Assembly: GCF_030817015.1 (NCBI RefSeq)
Contig: NZ_JAUSYS010000001.1
Location: 1,240,001-1,304,000 of the forward strand
Length of the DNA: 64,000 nucleotides
Direction of reading: 5' to 3'
Source: Arthrobacter sp. V1I7
GTDB taxonomy: Bacteria; Actinomycetota; Actinomycetes; Actinomycetales; Micrococcaceae
This document shows, piece by piece, positions 1-9,568 of this stretch; the first letter of the stretch is position 1; the number at the start of each line of letters is the position of its first letter. Both the position numbers and the translations under genes were made by a program. The notes below the pieces were generated by a model that had not been told where the DNA came from, ran no database searches, and saw nothing but the letters and a program-made list of their open reading frames with translations.

Positions 1-1
1 C

Positions 2-328
2 ACGCCGGCCGCGCTTTCGTGCCTGTTCGGTGGAGCCCTGGTGATGGCATTTTTCGCGATCAGCCTGCTTGTCGGCCACTTTGCCGGCCGCAACAACCCG
101 TCCGGCGCCATCGGCCTGTTCGTGGCTACCTATTTCATCAAGGTCGTCGGCTTTGCCGTGGTCCTTTTCGCAATCGGTGCCCCGGCATGGTTGAACGGCG
201 CGTGGTTCCTGGCCGGCGCCGTCGTGGCCGTAGTGCTATGGCAGGCCGCCGAGGTCTACGGCTTCAGCAAAGCCCGGCTTCAGATCTATAACGACCCCGA
301 GAGCACAGAAGGCGGCACCAATGTTTAG
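2..328 (+). CDS. AtpI-like membrane protein (5' end missing)
   Basis: Partial gene: the frame is open from the first bases of the window, so its start lies upstream. The 108 visible residues hold three hydrophobic stretches (about residues 3-25, 36-59 and 67-82 of the visible part) and a polar C-terminal tail. Small multi-span proteins directly ahead of atpB are usually of the ATP synthase I family, which assists assembly or ion supply of the rotor in other bacteria; that role is inferred from position and topology only. Its last 8 bases overlap the next gene, suggesting translational coupling and a common operon. Confidence 0.7.
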   Translation, partial: TPAALSCLFGGALVMAFFAISLLVGHFAGRNNPSGAIGLFVATYFIKVVGFAVVLFAIGAPAWLNGAWFLAGAVVAVVLWQAAEVYGFSKARLQIYNDPESTEGGTNV

Positions 329-659
329 CCGCAAAGACGGACGCAGACGCATTAACAAGGCTGCCGCAACCCCCCGAACTACCGCCGGTGCCCCCGGTGT
401 ATCCGAGAACGGCAGGGACGGCGGATACAACGCCGGAATCGCCGTCTTTAGCTACATTGTTGGCGGAATCATGGTCTGGAGTTTGATAGGGTGGGGTCTG
501 GATAATCTGTGGGGAACCCGCTGGATTGTGCTCGCAGGCGCTCTGCTTGGAGCCGCGGGAGGGTTCTATCTTTCTCATATGCACGGCCTCACCAGTTCGG
601 GTAATTCCGCTGGCGGGGACACTGCTGCACGTGGCCCGTCCCAGGACGAGGATCAGTAA
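321..659 (+). CDS. AtpZ/AtpI-family small membrane protein
   Basis: A 112-residue protein with a charged, Arg/Lys-rich N-terminus (residues 1-35), two predicted membrane helices (about 40-61 and 69-88) separated by a short GWGLDNLWG turn, and a polar tail. This two-helix hairpin with a conserved Gly/Trp-rich turn is typical of the AtpZ family (often annotated as F0F1-ATPase subunit or putative Ca/Mg transporter), a non-essential accessory protein encoded ahead of atpB. The ATG overlaps the end of the preceding AtpI-like gene; a gap of about 90 bases then precedes atpB. Confidence 0.7.
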   Translation: MFSRKDGRRRINKAAATPRTTAGAPGVSENGRDGGYNAGIAVFSYIVGGIMVWSLIGWGLDNLWGTRWIVLAGALLGAAGGFYLSHMHGLTSSGNSAGGDTAARGPSQDEDQ

Positions 660-750
660 TGCCAAATAATTTCACATGGGGAGATGCGGACCGTAAAGTC
701 GCCGCTCCTCTACCAACGCCCAATGATGGACACTGCAGAGAGGAAACGCG

Positions 751-1551
751 TTGATCGCGCTTGCGCTCCCGGCCCAAGATTCAGGACCTTTTACGCCTCC
801 TGGAATTGATGAAATGCACCTGCCGGCAATCCTGCCGTGGGGGGCGGCCGACGGATTCTCCAAGCAGATGCTGCTGGTAATCCTGTCGGTCGTTATTATC
901 GCCACATTCTTTCTGCTAGCTGCCCGTAAGCAGCAGCTTGTTCCCGGCAAACTGCAGTTCGCAGGCGAGATGGCCTATGGCTTCGTCCGCAACAGCATCG
1001 CCAAGGACATCATCGGCGGCCGGGACTTCATGAAGTATGTCCCGCTGCTGTTCAGCCTCTTCTTCTTCATCCTGGTGAACAACATCTACGGCGCGATCCC
1101 CGTGATCCAGCTGCCGAGCTTCTCGCACGTCGGCGGCGCCTATGTGCTGGCCGCGATCGTGTACATCACCTGGATCGCCATCGGCATCAAGAAGAACGGA
1201 CTGAAGTACTTCAAGCTGGCCACCGTGCCGTCCGGAGTGCCGGTCTACATCCTCCCGATCGTCATCCCGATCGAGATCATCTCAAACTTCCTGGTCCGCC
1301 CCGTAACGCACAGCCTCCGTCTGTTCGCGACCATGCTGGCCGGCCACCTGATCGTGATGATCGCCGGTTCCGGCATCGAGTTCCTCGTGATGCAGGAGAA
1401 CCTGCTCCTCAAGGGCACGTCGGTCCTCGTGCTCGTCGGTGCGATCGCCATGTACATGCTGGAGGCGCTGATCATGGCGCTCCAGGCCTACGTCTTCACG
1501 CTGCTGACCGCCATCTACATCGAAGGCGCTTTGCACGCGGAAAGCCACTAG
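751..1551 (+). CDS. atpB: F1Fo ATP synthase subunit a
   Basis: Subunit a of the Fo motor, the membrane stator that forms the two proton half-channels against the c-ring. The 266 residues carry several membrane helices and the signature stretch THSLRLFATMLAGHLI, in which Arg190 corresponds to the essential stator arginine; a conserved Gln (245) lies in the last helix region. The TTG at the start is preceded by GAGAGGAAACGCG, a plausible ribosome site, and no better ATG exists until Met22. It is the first core structural gene of the operon visible here; the downstream gap to atpE holds a small C4/G4 hairpin at about 1566-1577. Confidence 0.97.
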   Translation: MIALALPAQDSGPFTPPGIDEMHLPAILPWGAADGFSKQMLLVILSVVIIATFFLLAARKQQLVPGKLQFAGEMAYGFVRNSIAKDIIGGRDFMKYVPLLFSLFFFILVNNIYGAIPVIQLPSFSHVGGAYVLAAIVYITWIAIGIKKNGLKYFKLATVPSGVPVYILPIVIPIEIISNFLVRPVTHSLRLFATMLAGHLIVMIAGSGIEFLVMQENLLLKGTSVLVLVGAIAMYMLEALIMALQAYVFTLLTAIYIEGALHAESH

Positions 1552-1629
1552 GCTCCCACAAACTTCCCCTTGCGGGGATGAAGCAAACCAAACGACCTGC
1601 CACATGGATGGCATCTTGAAAGGAAAAAA

Positions 1630-1833
1630 ATGGAAGGCAATCTCAACCTCGTAGGTTACGGTCTGTCCGCAATCGGCGGTGGTATCGGTGTTGGTCTCGT
1701 GTTCGCCGCTTACATCAACGGCGTCGCACGTCAGCCGGAAGCACAGCGTGTGCTTCAGCCGATCGCATTCCTCGGCCTCGCGCTGACTGAAGCCCTCGCC
1801 ATCCTCGGCCTGGTCTTCGCTTTCGTTCTCTAG
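1630..1833 (+). CDS. atpE: F1Fo ATP synthase subunit c
   Basis: Rotor-ring proteolipid of Fo. The 67-residue protein is a two-helix hairpin with the cytoplasmic RQP loop (residues 34-36) and the ion-binding carboxylate Glu54 in LALTEAL. Use of Glu and the absence of sodium-type Gln/Ser ligands around it fit a proton-driven enzyme. A purine-rich GAAAGGAAAAAA stretch precedes the ATG, a strong ribosome site expected for the most abundant subunit. It lies between atpB and atpF with short spacers on both sides. Confidence 0.97.
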   Translation: MEGNLNLVGYGLSAIGGGIGVGLVFAAYINGVARQPEAQRVLQPIAFLGLALTEALAILGLVFAFVL

Positions 1834-1885
1834 TCTGAACTTCAGAACAAGCGAACATCCAGAACCGAGTAGATAGGACGGGTGA

Positions 1886-2436
<551 letters not shown>

Positions 2437-2437
<1 letters not shown>

Positions 2438-3264
2438 TGGCAGGTGTATCGAGCGAATCGCTGGCCGCAGCCTTGGCGTCCCTGGAAGCCAAGCTTCCGA
2501 ACGCCTCGCTGCAGTTGGCTAAGGAACTCTTCGGAATCCTGGGAACGGTGGACAGCTCGGCTGGCCTGCGCCGCGCCCTGACTGATCCGTCCCGTAGCGG
2601 TGACGAAAAGTCGGCGCTGGTCAAGCGGCTCTTCGGCGGAAACGTCTCCGCCGATGCTGCGGAAATCGCGAGCGGGCTGGCCGGCTCACGCTGGGCATCC
2701 GCACGGGATATCGGCGATGCACTCGAGACTCTTGCCGCTACGGTGGTCATCGCCGTAGCTGAAAACAAGTCTGCCGTCTCTGCCTCGGGAATCACCGGCC
2801 TGGAAGCACTGGAGAACGATTTGTTCGCCTTCAGCCAGGCCGTGGAGTCCAACCACGAGGTGCAGCGTGCTCTGTCCGAGCCGCAAGCGAGCCCGGCAGC
2901 CAAGATTGCCCTCGCCGAAAAGCTCGTTCCCGGTGCAAGCGAGGAAGCGAAAGTCCTCACGGCACAGGCCGTTACTCAGCCCCGTGGCCTCAAGGTAACC
3001 AGGCTCGTGCGTCGTTTCGCCGAGCTTGCAGCCAAGCGGCAGCAGCGCTGGATTGCCGTTGTCAGCGTCACCCGTCCGCTGACGGAGGCACAGACCAGTC
3101 GTCTGCAGGCGGCGCTGAACGGCCTCTACGGGCGCGATCTTAAGATCAACATGAACGTTGACCCGGCACTGATCGGTGGCATCCGGATCCAGGTAGGTGA
3201 CGAAGTGGTTGACGCTTCGGTTGCCGCCCGCCTGGCCCAGCTGCACCGTCAGCTTGTCGGCTAG
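2437..3264 (+). CDS. atpH: F1Fo ATP synthase subunit delta
   Basis: Delta (OSCP) subunit that ties the peripheral stalk to the top of F1. At 275 residues it is about 100 longer than the E. coli protein, as is common in this actinobacterial group. The C-terminal part has the conserved OSCP segment, ending with [18 protein letters not shown] followed by a short basic helix. It starts on the last base of the atpF stop codon and is separated from atpA by about 80 bases. Confidence 0.95.
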
Positions 3265-3347
3265 CCGGACAAGCACCACCCAACGACACGAAACCCCGGT
3301 CATCGCGAGCACCGATGATCACGAAAACAGGAGAGCAGGGACTGCAG

Positions 3348-4985
3348 ATGGCCGAATTGACCATCAACGCCGACGACGTCCGTATTGCGTTGAACGAGTT
3401 CGCGGCGTCCTACGAACCCGGAAACGCAGAGCGCGTAGAGGTCGGCCGTGTAACAACCGCAGGTGACGGCATCGCCCGTGTTGAGGGCCTTCCCTCGGTC
3501 ATGGCGAACGAACTGCTGCGCTTCGAAGACGGCACGCTGGGCCTGGCCCAGAACCTCGACGTCCGCGAGATCGGTGTCATCATCCTCGGTGACTTCACCG
3601 GGATCGAAGAAGGCCAGGAAGTCCACCGCACCGGTCAGGTTCTGTCCGTTCCGGTAGGCGACGCCTTCCTCGGCCGCGTGGTTGACCCGCTGGGCATGCC
3701 CATCGACGACCTCGGCGACATCAAGGCCGAGACCACCCGTGCCCTGGAACTCCAGGCGCCCGGCGTGACCCAGCGCAAGTCGGTTCACGAGCCGATGCAG
3801 ACCGGTCTCAAGGCTATCGACGCCATGATCCCGATCGGCCGCGGCCAGCGTCAGCTGATCATCGGCGACCGCCAGACCGGCAAGTCGGCGATCGCGATCG
3901 ACACGATCATCAACCAGAAGGCCAACTGGGCTTCCGGGGATGTCACCAAGCAGGTGCGTTGCATCTACGTGGCGATCGGCCAGAAGGCATCTACGATTGC
4001 TGCCATCCGCCAGACCCTCGAGGACAACGGCGCACTGGAATACACGACCATCGTGGCTTCCCCCGCATCGGACCCCGCAGGCTTCAAGTACCTGGCACCG
4101 TACGCCGGCTCGGCCATCGGCCAGCACTGGATGTACGGCGGCAAGCACGTCCTCATCGTTTTCGATGATCTCTCCAAGCAGGCCGAAGCATACCGCGCCG
4201 TGTCGCTGCTGCTGCGCCGCCCGCCGGGACGCGAAGCCTACCCGGGCGACGTCTTCTACTTGCACTCCCGCCTGCTGGAGCGTTGTGCCAAGCTCTCCGA
4301 CGAGCTCGGCGCAGGTTCGATGACCGGCCTGCCGCTCATCGAGACCAAGGCAAACGACGTTTCCGCCTACATCCCGACCAACGTGATCTCCATTACCGAT
4401 GGCCAGATCTTCCTGCAGTCGGACCTCTTCAACGCCAACCAGCGTCCCGCTGTTGACGTGGGCGTGTCCGTCTCCCGCGTTGGTGGCGCCGCACAGGTCA
4501 AGTCCATGAAGAAGGTCTCCGGTACCTTGAAGCTGGAACTGGCCCAGTACCGCGACATGCAGGCCTTCGCAATGTTCGCGTCGGACCTCGACGCCGCATC
4601 GCGCCAGCAGCTGACCCGTGGTGCCCGCCTGATGGAACTGCTCAAGCAGGGCCAGTACTCACCGTTCCCGGTCGAGAACCAGGTCGTCTCCATCTGGGCC
4701 GGTACCAACGGCCACCTCGACGAGGTTCCGGTTGAAGACATCAACCGCTTCGAGACCGAGTTCCTGGAGCACCTCAAGCACAAGTCCTCCATCCTGACGA
4801 CGCTGGCCCAGACCAACGTCATGGACGATGACACCGCAGAAGCATTGAAGACCGCGATCGTGGACTTCAAGAAGGGCTTCTTCGGCGAGGGCGACAGCTA
4901 CCTGGTCGGTGCGGGGCACGAGGAGCACGCCCCCATCGACGAGACGCAGGTCGACCAGGAAAAAATCGTCAAGCAGAAGCGCTAG
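3348..4985 (+). CDS. atpA: F1Fo ATP synthase subunit alpha
   Basis: Non-catalytic nucleotide-binding subunit of the F1 hexamer. Numbered from the chosen ATG (545 residues) it has the N-terminal beta barrel, Walker A GDRQTGKS at 173-180, and SVSRVGG with Arg377, the arginine that reaches into the catalytic site of beta. The frame extends 11 codons upstream, but the internal ATG is chosen because GGAGAG sits about 11 bases ahead and the resulting [11 protein letters not shown] start is the form typical of close relatives. A strong hairpin follows the stop codon. Confidence 0.96.
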   Translation: MAELTINADDVRIALNEFAASYEPGNAERVEVGRVTTAGDGIARVEGLPSVMANELLRFEDGTLGLAQNLDVREIGVIILGDFTGIEEGQEVHRTGQVLSVPVGDAFLGRVVDPLGMPIDDLGDIKAETTRALELQAPGVTQRKSVHEPMQTGLKAIDAMIPIGRGQRQLIIGDRQTGKSAIAIDTIINQKANWASGDVTKQVRCIYVAIGQKASTIAAIRQTLEDNGALEYTTIVASPASDPAGFKYLAPYAGSAIGQHWMYGGKHVLIVFDDLSKQAEAYRAVSLLLRRPPGREAYPGDVFYLHSRLLERCAKLSDELGAGSMTGLPLIETKANDVSAYIPTNVISITDGQIFLQSDLFNANQRPAVDVGVSVSRVGGAAQVKSMKKVSGTLKLELAQYRDMQAFAMFASDLDAASRQQLTRGARLMELLKQGQYSPFPVENQVVSIWAGTNGHLDEVPVEDINRFETEFLEHLKHKSSILTTLAQTNVMDDDTAEALKTAIVDFKKGFFGEGDSYLVGAGHEEHAPIDETQVDQEKIVKQKR

Positions 4986-4996
4986 TTTCGCTGGCA

Positions 4997-5032
4997 GGGA
5001 CTGCCGGAACCCCCGCGGGTTCCGGCAGTCCC
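4997..5032 (+). other. strong intra-operon hairpin between atpA and atpG
   Basis: A perfect 16-base inverted repeat (left arm GGGACTGCCGGAACCC, right arm its complement) with a 4-base loop lies in the 76-base gap between atpA and atpG. There is no U-run after it, so it is unlikely to be a full terminator. It may stabilise the atpA end of the mRNA or tune expression of the single-copy gamma subunit relative to alpha and beta; that role is inference. Confidence 0.75.
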
Positions 5033-5061
5033 GGCCACCGGGATCTTAGGAAAGGATAAGT

Positions 5062-5955
5062 ATGGGAGCCCAGATTCGGGTCTACCGCCAGAAGATCAGC
5101 TCGACGACGTCGATGCGAAAGATCTTCAAGGCGATGGAACTGATCGCTACCTCGCGCATCGGCAAGGCCCGCGCACGCGTAGCGGCTTCACTGCCTTACG
5201 CGAACGCGATTACGCGTGCCGTTTCTGCTGTCGCAAGCCAGAGCGAAATCGACCACCCGCTCGTCACCGAGCCGGAGCAGATCCGTCGCGCCGCCGTCCT
5301 GGTCATCACCTCGGACCGCGGCCTGGCCGGATCGTACTCGGCAACCGTGCTCAAGCAGGCGGAAGGTCTCATCGAGCTGCTCCACGAGGAGGGCAAGGAA
5401 GTCAAGACCTATGTCATGGGCCGCAAGGCGCAGGCATACTTCGACTTCCGGAACCGCCCCTACGAGCGCGCATGGACCGGCAACACCGACGCACCGGTGT
5501 TCGAAACAGCCCAGGAAGTCGGCAGCGCACTGCTGGAAGACTTCGCGACGGCGTACGAAGAGGGCGGCGTCGACGAGATCCATGTCGTCTACACCCGCTT
5601 CAAGTCCATGGTGACGCAGGAGCCGACGGTTGTGCGTCTCCTCCCGCTCGAGGTTGTGGAAGAGCAGGCCGCGTCCGAATCGGAGCTCCTGCCGCTCTAC
5701 GAATTCGAGCCGGAAACGGAGCAGGTTCTCGATGCCCTGCTGCCGCGCTACATCGAATCACGCATCTTCGCCGCTATGTTGCAGGCAGCAGCTTCCGAGC
5801 TCGCCGCCCGCCAGCGGGCGATGAAATCCGCCGGCGACAACGCCACGGACCTCATCAAGAAGTACACGCGTCTGCGCAACACTGCCCGCCAGGCTGAGAT
5901 TACGCAGGAGCTTTCCGAAATCGTTGCCGGTGCAGACGCCTTGAGCGCCTCCTAG
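5062..5955 (+). CDS. atpG: F1Fo ATP synthase subunit gamma
   Basis: Central rotor shaft of F1. The 297 residues begin with the conserved [14 protein letters not shown] and [19 protein letters not shown] helix, and end with the C-terminal helix carrying [19 protein letters not shown] followed by [16 protein letters not shown] Rossmann-like middle domain ([14 protein letters not shown]) is present. AGGAAAGGATAAGT just ahead of the ATG is a good ribosome site. It lies downstream of the hairpin and ahead of atpD. Confidence 0.96.
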   Translation: MGAQIRVYRQKISSTTSMRKIFKAMELIATSRIGKARARVAASLPYANAITRAVSAVASQSEIDHPLVTEPEQIRRAAVLVITSDRGLAGSYSATVLKQAEGLIELLHEEGKEVKTYVMGRKAQAYFDFRNRPYERAWTGNTDAPVFETAQEVGSALLEDFATAYEEGGVDEIHVVYTRFKSMVTQEPTVVRLLPLEVVEEQAASESELLPLYEFEPETEQVLDALLPRYIESRIFAAMLQAAASELAARQRAMKSAGDNATDLIKKYTRLRNTARQAEITQELSEIVAGADALSAS

Positions 5956-6001
5956 CCAGCACGTTCCGGACCAGCTGTACCTGCACAAAAGAACAACTTA
6001 A

Positions 6002-7489
<1,488 letters not shown>

Positions 7490-7490
7490 T

Positions 7491-7775
7491 ATGGCTGAGC
7501 TTGAGGTTGAGATTGTTGCAGCGGACCACTTCGTGTGGTCCGGAGCGGCCAAGATGGTCAAGGCCCGCACCAGCGATGGTGAAATCGGAATCCTGCCCGG
7601 CCACTCGCCCCTGCTGGCGATTCTGGCCGAAGGTGAACTGGCCATCCAGCCGGTCTCCGGTGACCGCATAGCCGTAGTCGTCGACGGGGGATTCTTCTCC
7701 GTCGACAACAACCGGGTCGTCATTGTTGCTGACAACGCCCAACTGGGCGACGCAGCTACTGCGGGGATCCGCTAG
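7491..7775 (+). CDS. atpC: F1Fo ATP synthase subunit epsilon (short form)
   Basis: Epsilon subunit, which joins gamma to the c-ring. Only 94 residues: the N-terminal beta sandwich is complete (EIGILPGHSPLLAIL at about 31-45, then VVVDGGFFSVDNNRVVIVAD), but the protein stops where the C-terminal two-helix domain would start. In E. coli and Bacillus that helical domain inhibits ATP hydrolysis; its absence means that brake is missing or supplied otherwise. The ATG lies one base after the atpD stop. Confidence 0.93.
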   Translation: MAELEVEIVAADHFVWSGAAKMVKARTSDGEIGILPGHSPLLAILAEGELAIQPVSGDRIAVVVDGGFFSVDNNRVVIVADNAQLGDAATAGIR

Positions 7776-7784
7776 CACGACCAG

Positions 7785-8216
7785 ATGAACGATACTGTTG
7801 TCCCGTTCATCGTCCTGGCAACGATCTTTGCGTTGCTGGTATTTGCACTGTGCCTTTCCGGGGTGCGCCGCTTCAACCTGCGGCGCGCCCTGGGCACGGT
7901 GGACGCCTCCATTTGCACGGCTGGAAACAGCTGGCAAATGGGGGTTTGTCGTTATCAGGACAACGACCTGGAGTGGTTCCGCCTTGCTTCCCTCAGCACC
8001 CGGCCCAAGCACACGTTCCGTCGCAGCTCGCTGGAGCTGCTGGGACGGCGCAAGCCCACGGAATCCGAACTCGTCAAAGTCCAGCCCGATGCCGTGATAG
8101 TTGAACTCCGGTACGAAGGGCAGGAGGTCCTGCTCGCGATGAGATTCGACGCTTACACCGGCCTCTCCTCCTGGCTTGAGGCCGGGCCGGTCATCGGCGT
8201 CGGCACCTGGCGCTAG
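7785..8216 (+). CDS. DUF2550 membrane-anchored protein
   Basis: A 143-residue protein with a single N-terminal membrane helix (about residues 5-26) followed by a soluble, Arg-rich domain with conserved Trp and Arg positions (QDNDLEWFRLASLSTRPKH). This arrangement and its place right after atpC match the DUF2550 family of actinobacteria, whose function is unknown. It starts 9 bases after atpC and so is probably the last gene of the ATP synthase operon. Confidence 0.85.
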   Translation: MNDTVVPFIVLATIFALLVFALCLSGVRRFNLRRALGTVDASICTAGNSWQMGVCRYQDNDLEWFRLASLSTRPKHTFRRSSLELLGRRKPTESELVKVQPDAVIVELRYEGQEVLLAMRFDAYTGLSSWLEAGPVIGVGTWR

Positions 8217-8221
8217 CCCCG

Positions 8222-9568
8222 ATGGACTTCCTCGAAGACATCCGGCTGGTGGATGGTCCGGTACTGTGGATCGCCTGGGCCGCGGGTGCCGCCGGGCTGG
8301 CATATCTGCTCTGGTGGCGGGACGGGGCGTCCCGCCTCCAACGCGTCCTCCGGTCAGGGGCCGCCGCGGTGCTTTCGGCACTGCTCGCTGCCGCCCTCGT
8401 GGCCGGCGGGCACTGGCTGCTGATCTACGTCTTCTCGGCCTTCCCCGAGGTACTTCCCCGCGAGGTCCTGGCCTGGACCGTTCCCGCCGTCGCCGCCCTG
8501 CTGCTCCTTATCCTGCGTCTGAAGGGTATCTGGGGAGCAAAGCGCCCCGCACGCCCCTGGCGGAAGACCGCCGCCGCAACGGTGGCGGTGCTCGGCATGG
8601 TGACGCTCTCCGCCGTCCAGATCAACGACTATTTCGGGCTGAACCACACCGTGAGCGATCTGACGGGTACGGCGGTGGCCCGGATCCAGCCGCTCGAGGA
8701 CGGCCTGAAGCGGGCCTCGGGTGCGGCCCCCGGGGTCAGCCTGGCCGGCTGGACAGCCCCTGCCGGCCTGCCGGACGGCGGTGAGCTTCGACGGGCGTCG
8801 ATCCCCGGCACGAACTCGGGCTTTCAGAGCCGCGAGGCGTACATCTATCTTCCCCCGGCGTACCAGGCGTCTCCGCGCCCGGCCTTGCCCGTGTTGGTGC
8901 TCTTTTCCGGGCAGCCCGGGGCTCCGGCCGACTGGCTCACCGGAGGTGCGCTCCGCAGCCGGATGGACCGGTTCGCGGCAGCGCACCACGGCGTGGCGCC
9001 GGTGGTGGTCGTCGTTGATCCGAACGGTTCGACCTCGGGCAACACGATGTGCCTGGACAGCAGGATCGCGCAGGCTGACACCTTCCTGTCCCAGGACGTC
9101 CCGGCGTGGATTGACCGGACGCTCGCCGTCGATCCGGACCGCCGCCAGTGGGCCGCCGGCGGATTCTCCTTCGGAGGCACCTGTGCGGTGCAGATGGTGA
9201 CCCGCCACCCGGAGATCTACAGTTCCGCGCTGGCCTTCTCAAGCGAGCAGGAACCGGCCATCGCGAAGGAACGCGAGAAAACCATCGAGGCCTCCTTCGG
9301 CGGCGACACGGAAGCCTTCGAGCGGCTGACGCCGTTGCGGCTGATGGCCGAGCGCCGCTTCGAGGGGAACGGCATCTACTTCGCGGCCGGTGTCCGGGAC
9401 CCCGAGTTCATGGGCTACCTGGACGTGCTCTCTGCAGCCGCGCGGGATGCCGGTTTCAGCGTGGAGACCCGCAGCATCGACAACGCGGGCCATTCCTGGC
9501 TGGCGGCCTCCAGCGGCCTGCCCGGAGGCCTTGATTTCCTGGCCGCCCGGTGGGGTATCCGGCCGTGA
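8222..9568 (+). CDS. membrane-anchored alpha/beta hydrolase (esterase/mycolyltransferase-like)
   Basis: A 448-residue protein with four predicted N-terminal membrane helices (about 13-33, 47-73, 83-102, 117-135) and a C-terminal domain of the esterase D/antigen-85-like alpha/beta hydrolase superfamily. The nucleophile elbow is GFSFG with Ser316, and His424 in NAGHSW is the likely catalytic histidine; an acidic member around 393-400 is plausible. The domain would face outward. It begins 5 bases after the DUF2550 gene and its stop overlaps the next start (GTGA), so it is probably co-translated with the lysyl-PG-synthase-like protein. Substrate unknown; an envelope ester is likely. Confidence 0.8.
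   Translation: MDFLEDIRLVDGPVLWIAWAAGAAGLAYLLWWRDGASRLQRVLRSGAAAVLSALLAAALVAGGHWLLIYVFSAFPEVLPREVLAWTVPAVAALLLLILRLKGIWGAKRPARPWRKTAAATVAVLGMVTLSAVQINDYFGLNHTVSDLTGTAVARIQPLEDGLKRASGAAPGVSLAGWTAPAGLPDGGELRRASIPGTNSGFQSREAYIYLPPAYQASPRPALPVLVLFSGQPGAPADWLTGGALRSRMDRFAAAHHGVAPVVVVVDPNGSTSGNTMCLDSRIAQADTFLSQDVPAWIDRTLAVDPDRRQWAAGGFSFGGTCAVQMVTRHPEIYSSALAFSSEQEPAIAKEREKTIEASFGGDTEAFERLTPLRLMAERRFEGNGIYFAAGVRDPEFMGYLDVLSAAARDAGFSVETRSIDNAGHSWLAASSGLPGGLDFLAARWGIRP

Noticed and set aside
264-665. 133-residue minus-strand frame over the AtpZ-like gene
   Set aside because: Shadow of the coding strand; no family features and the plus-strand genes are well supported.
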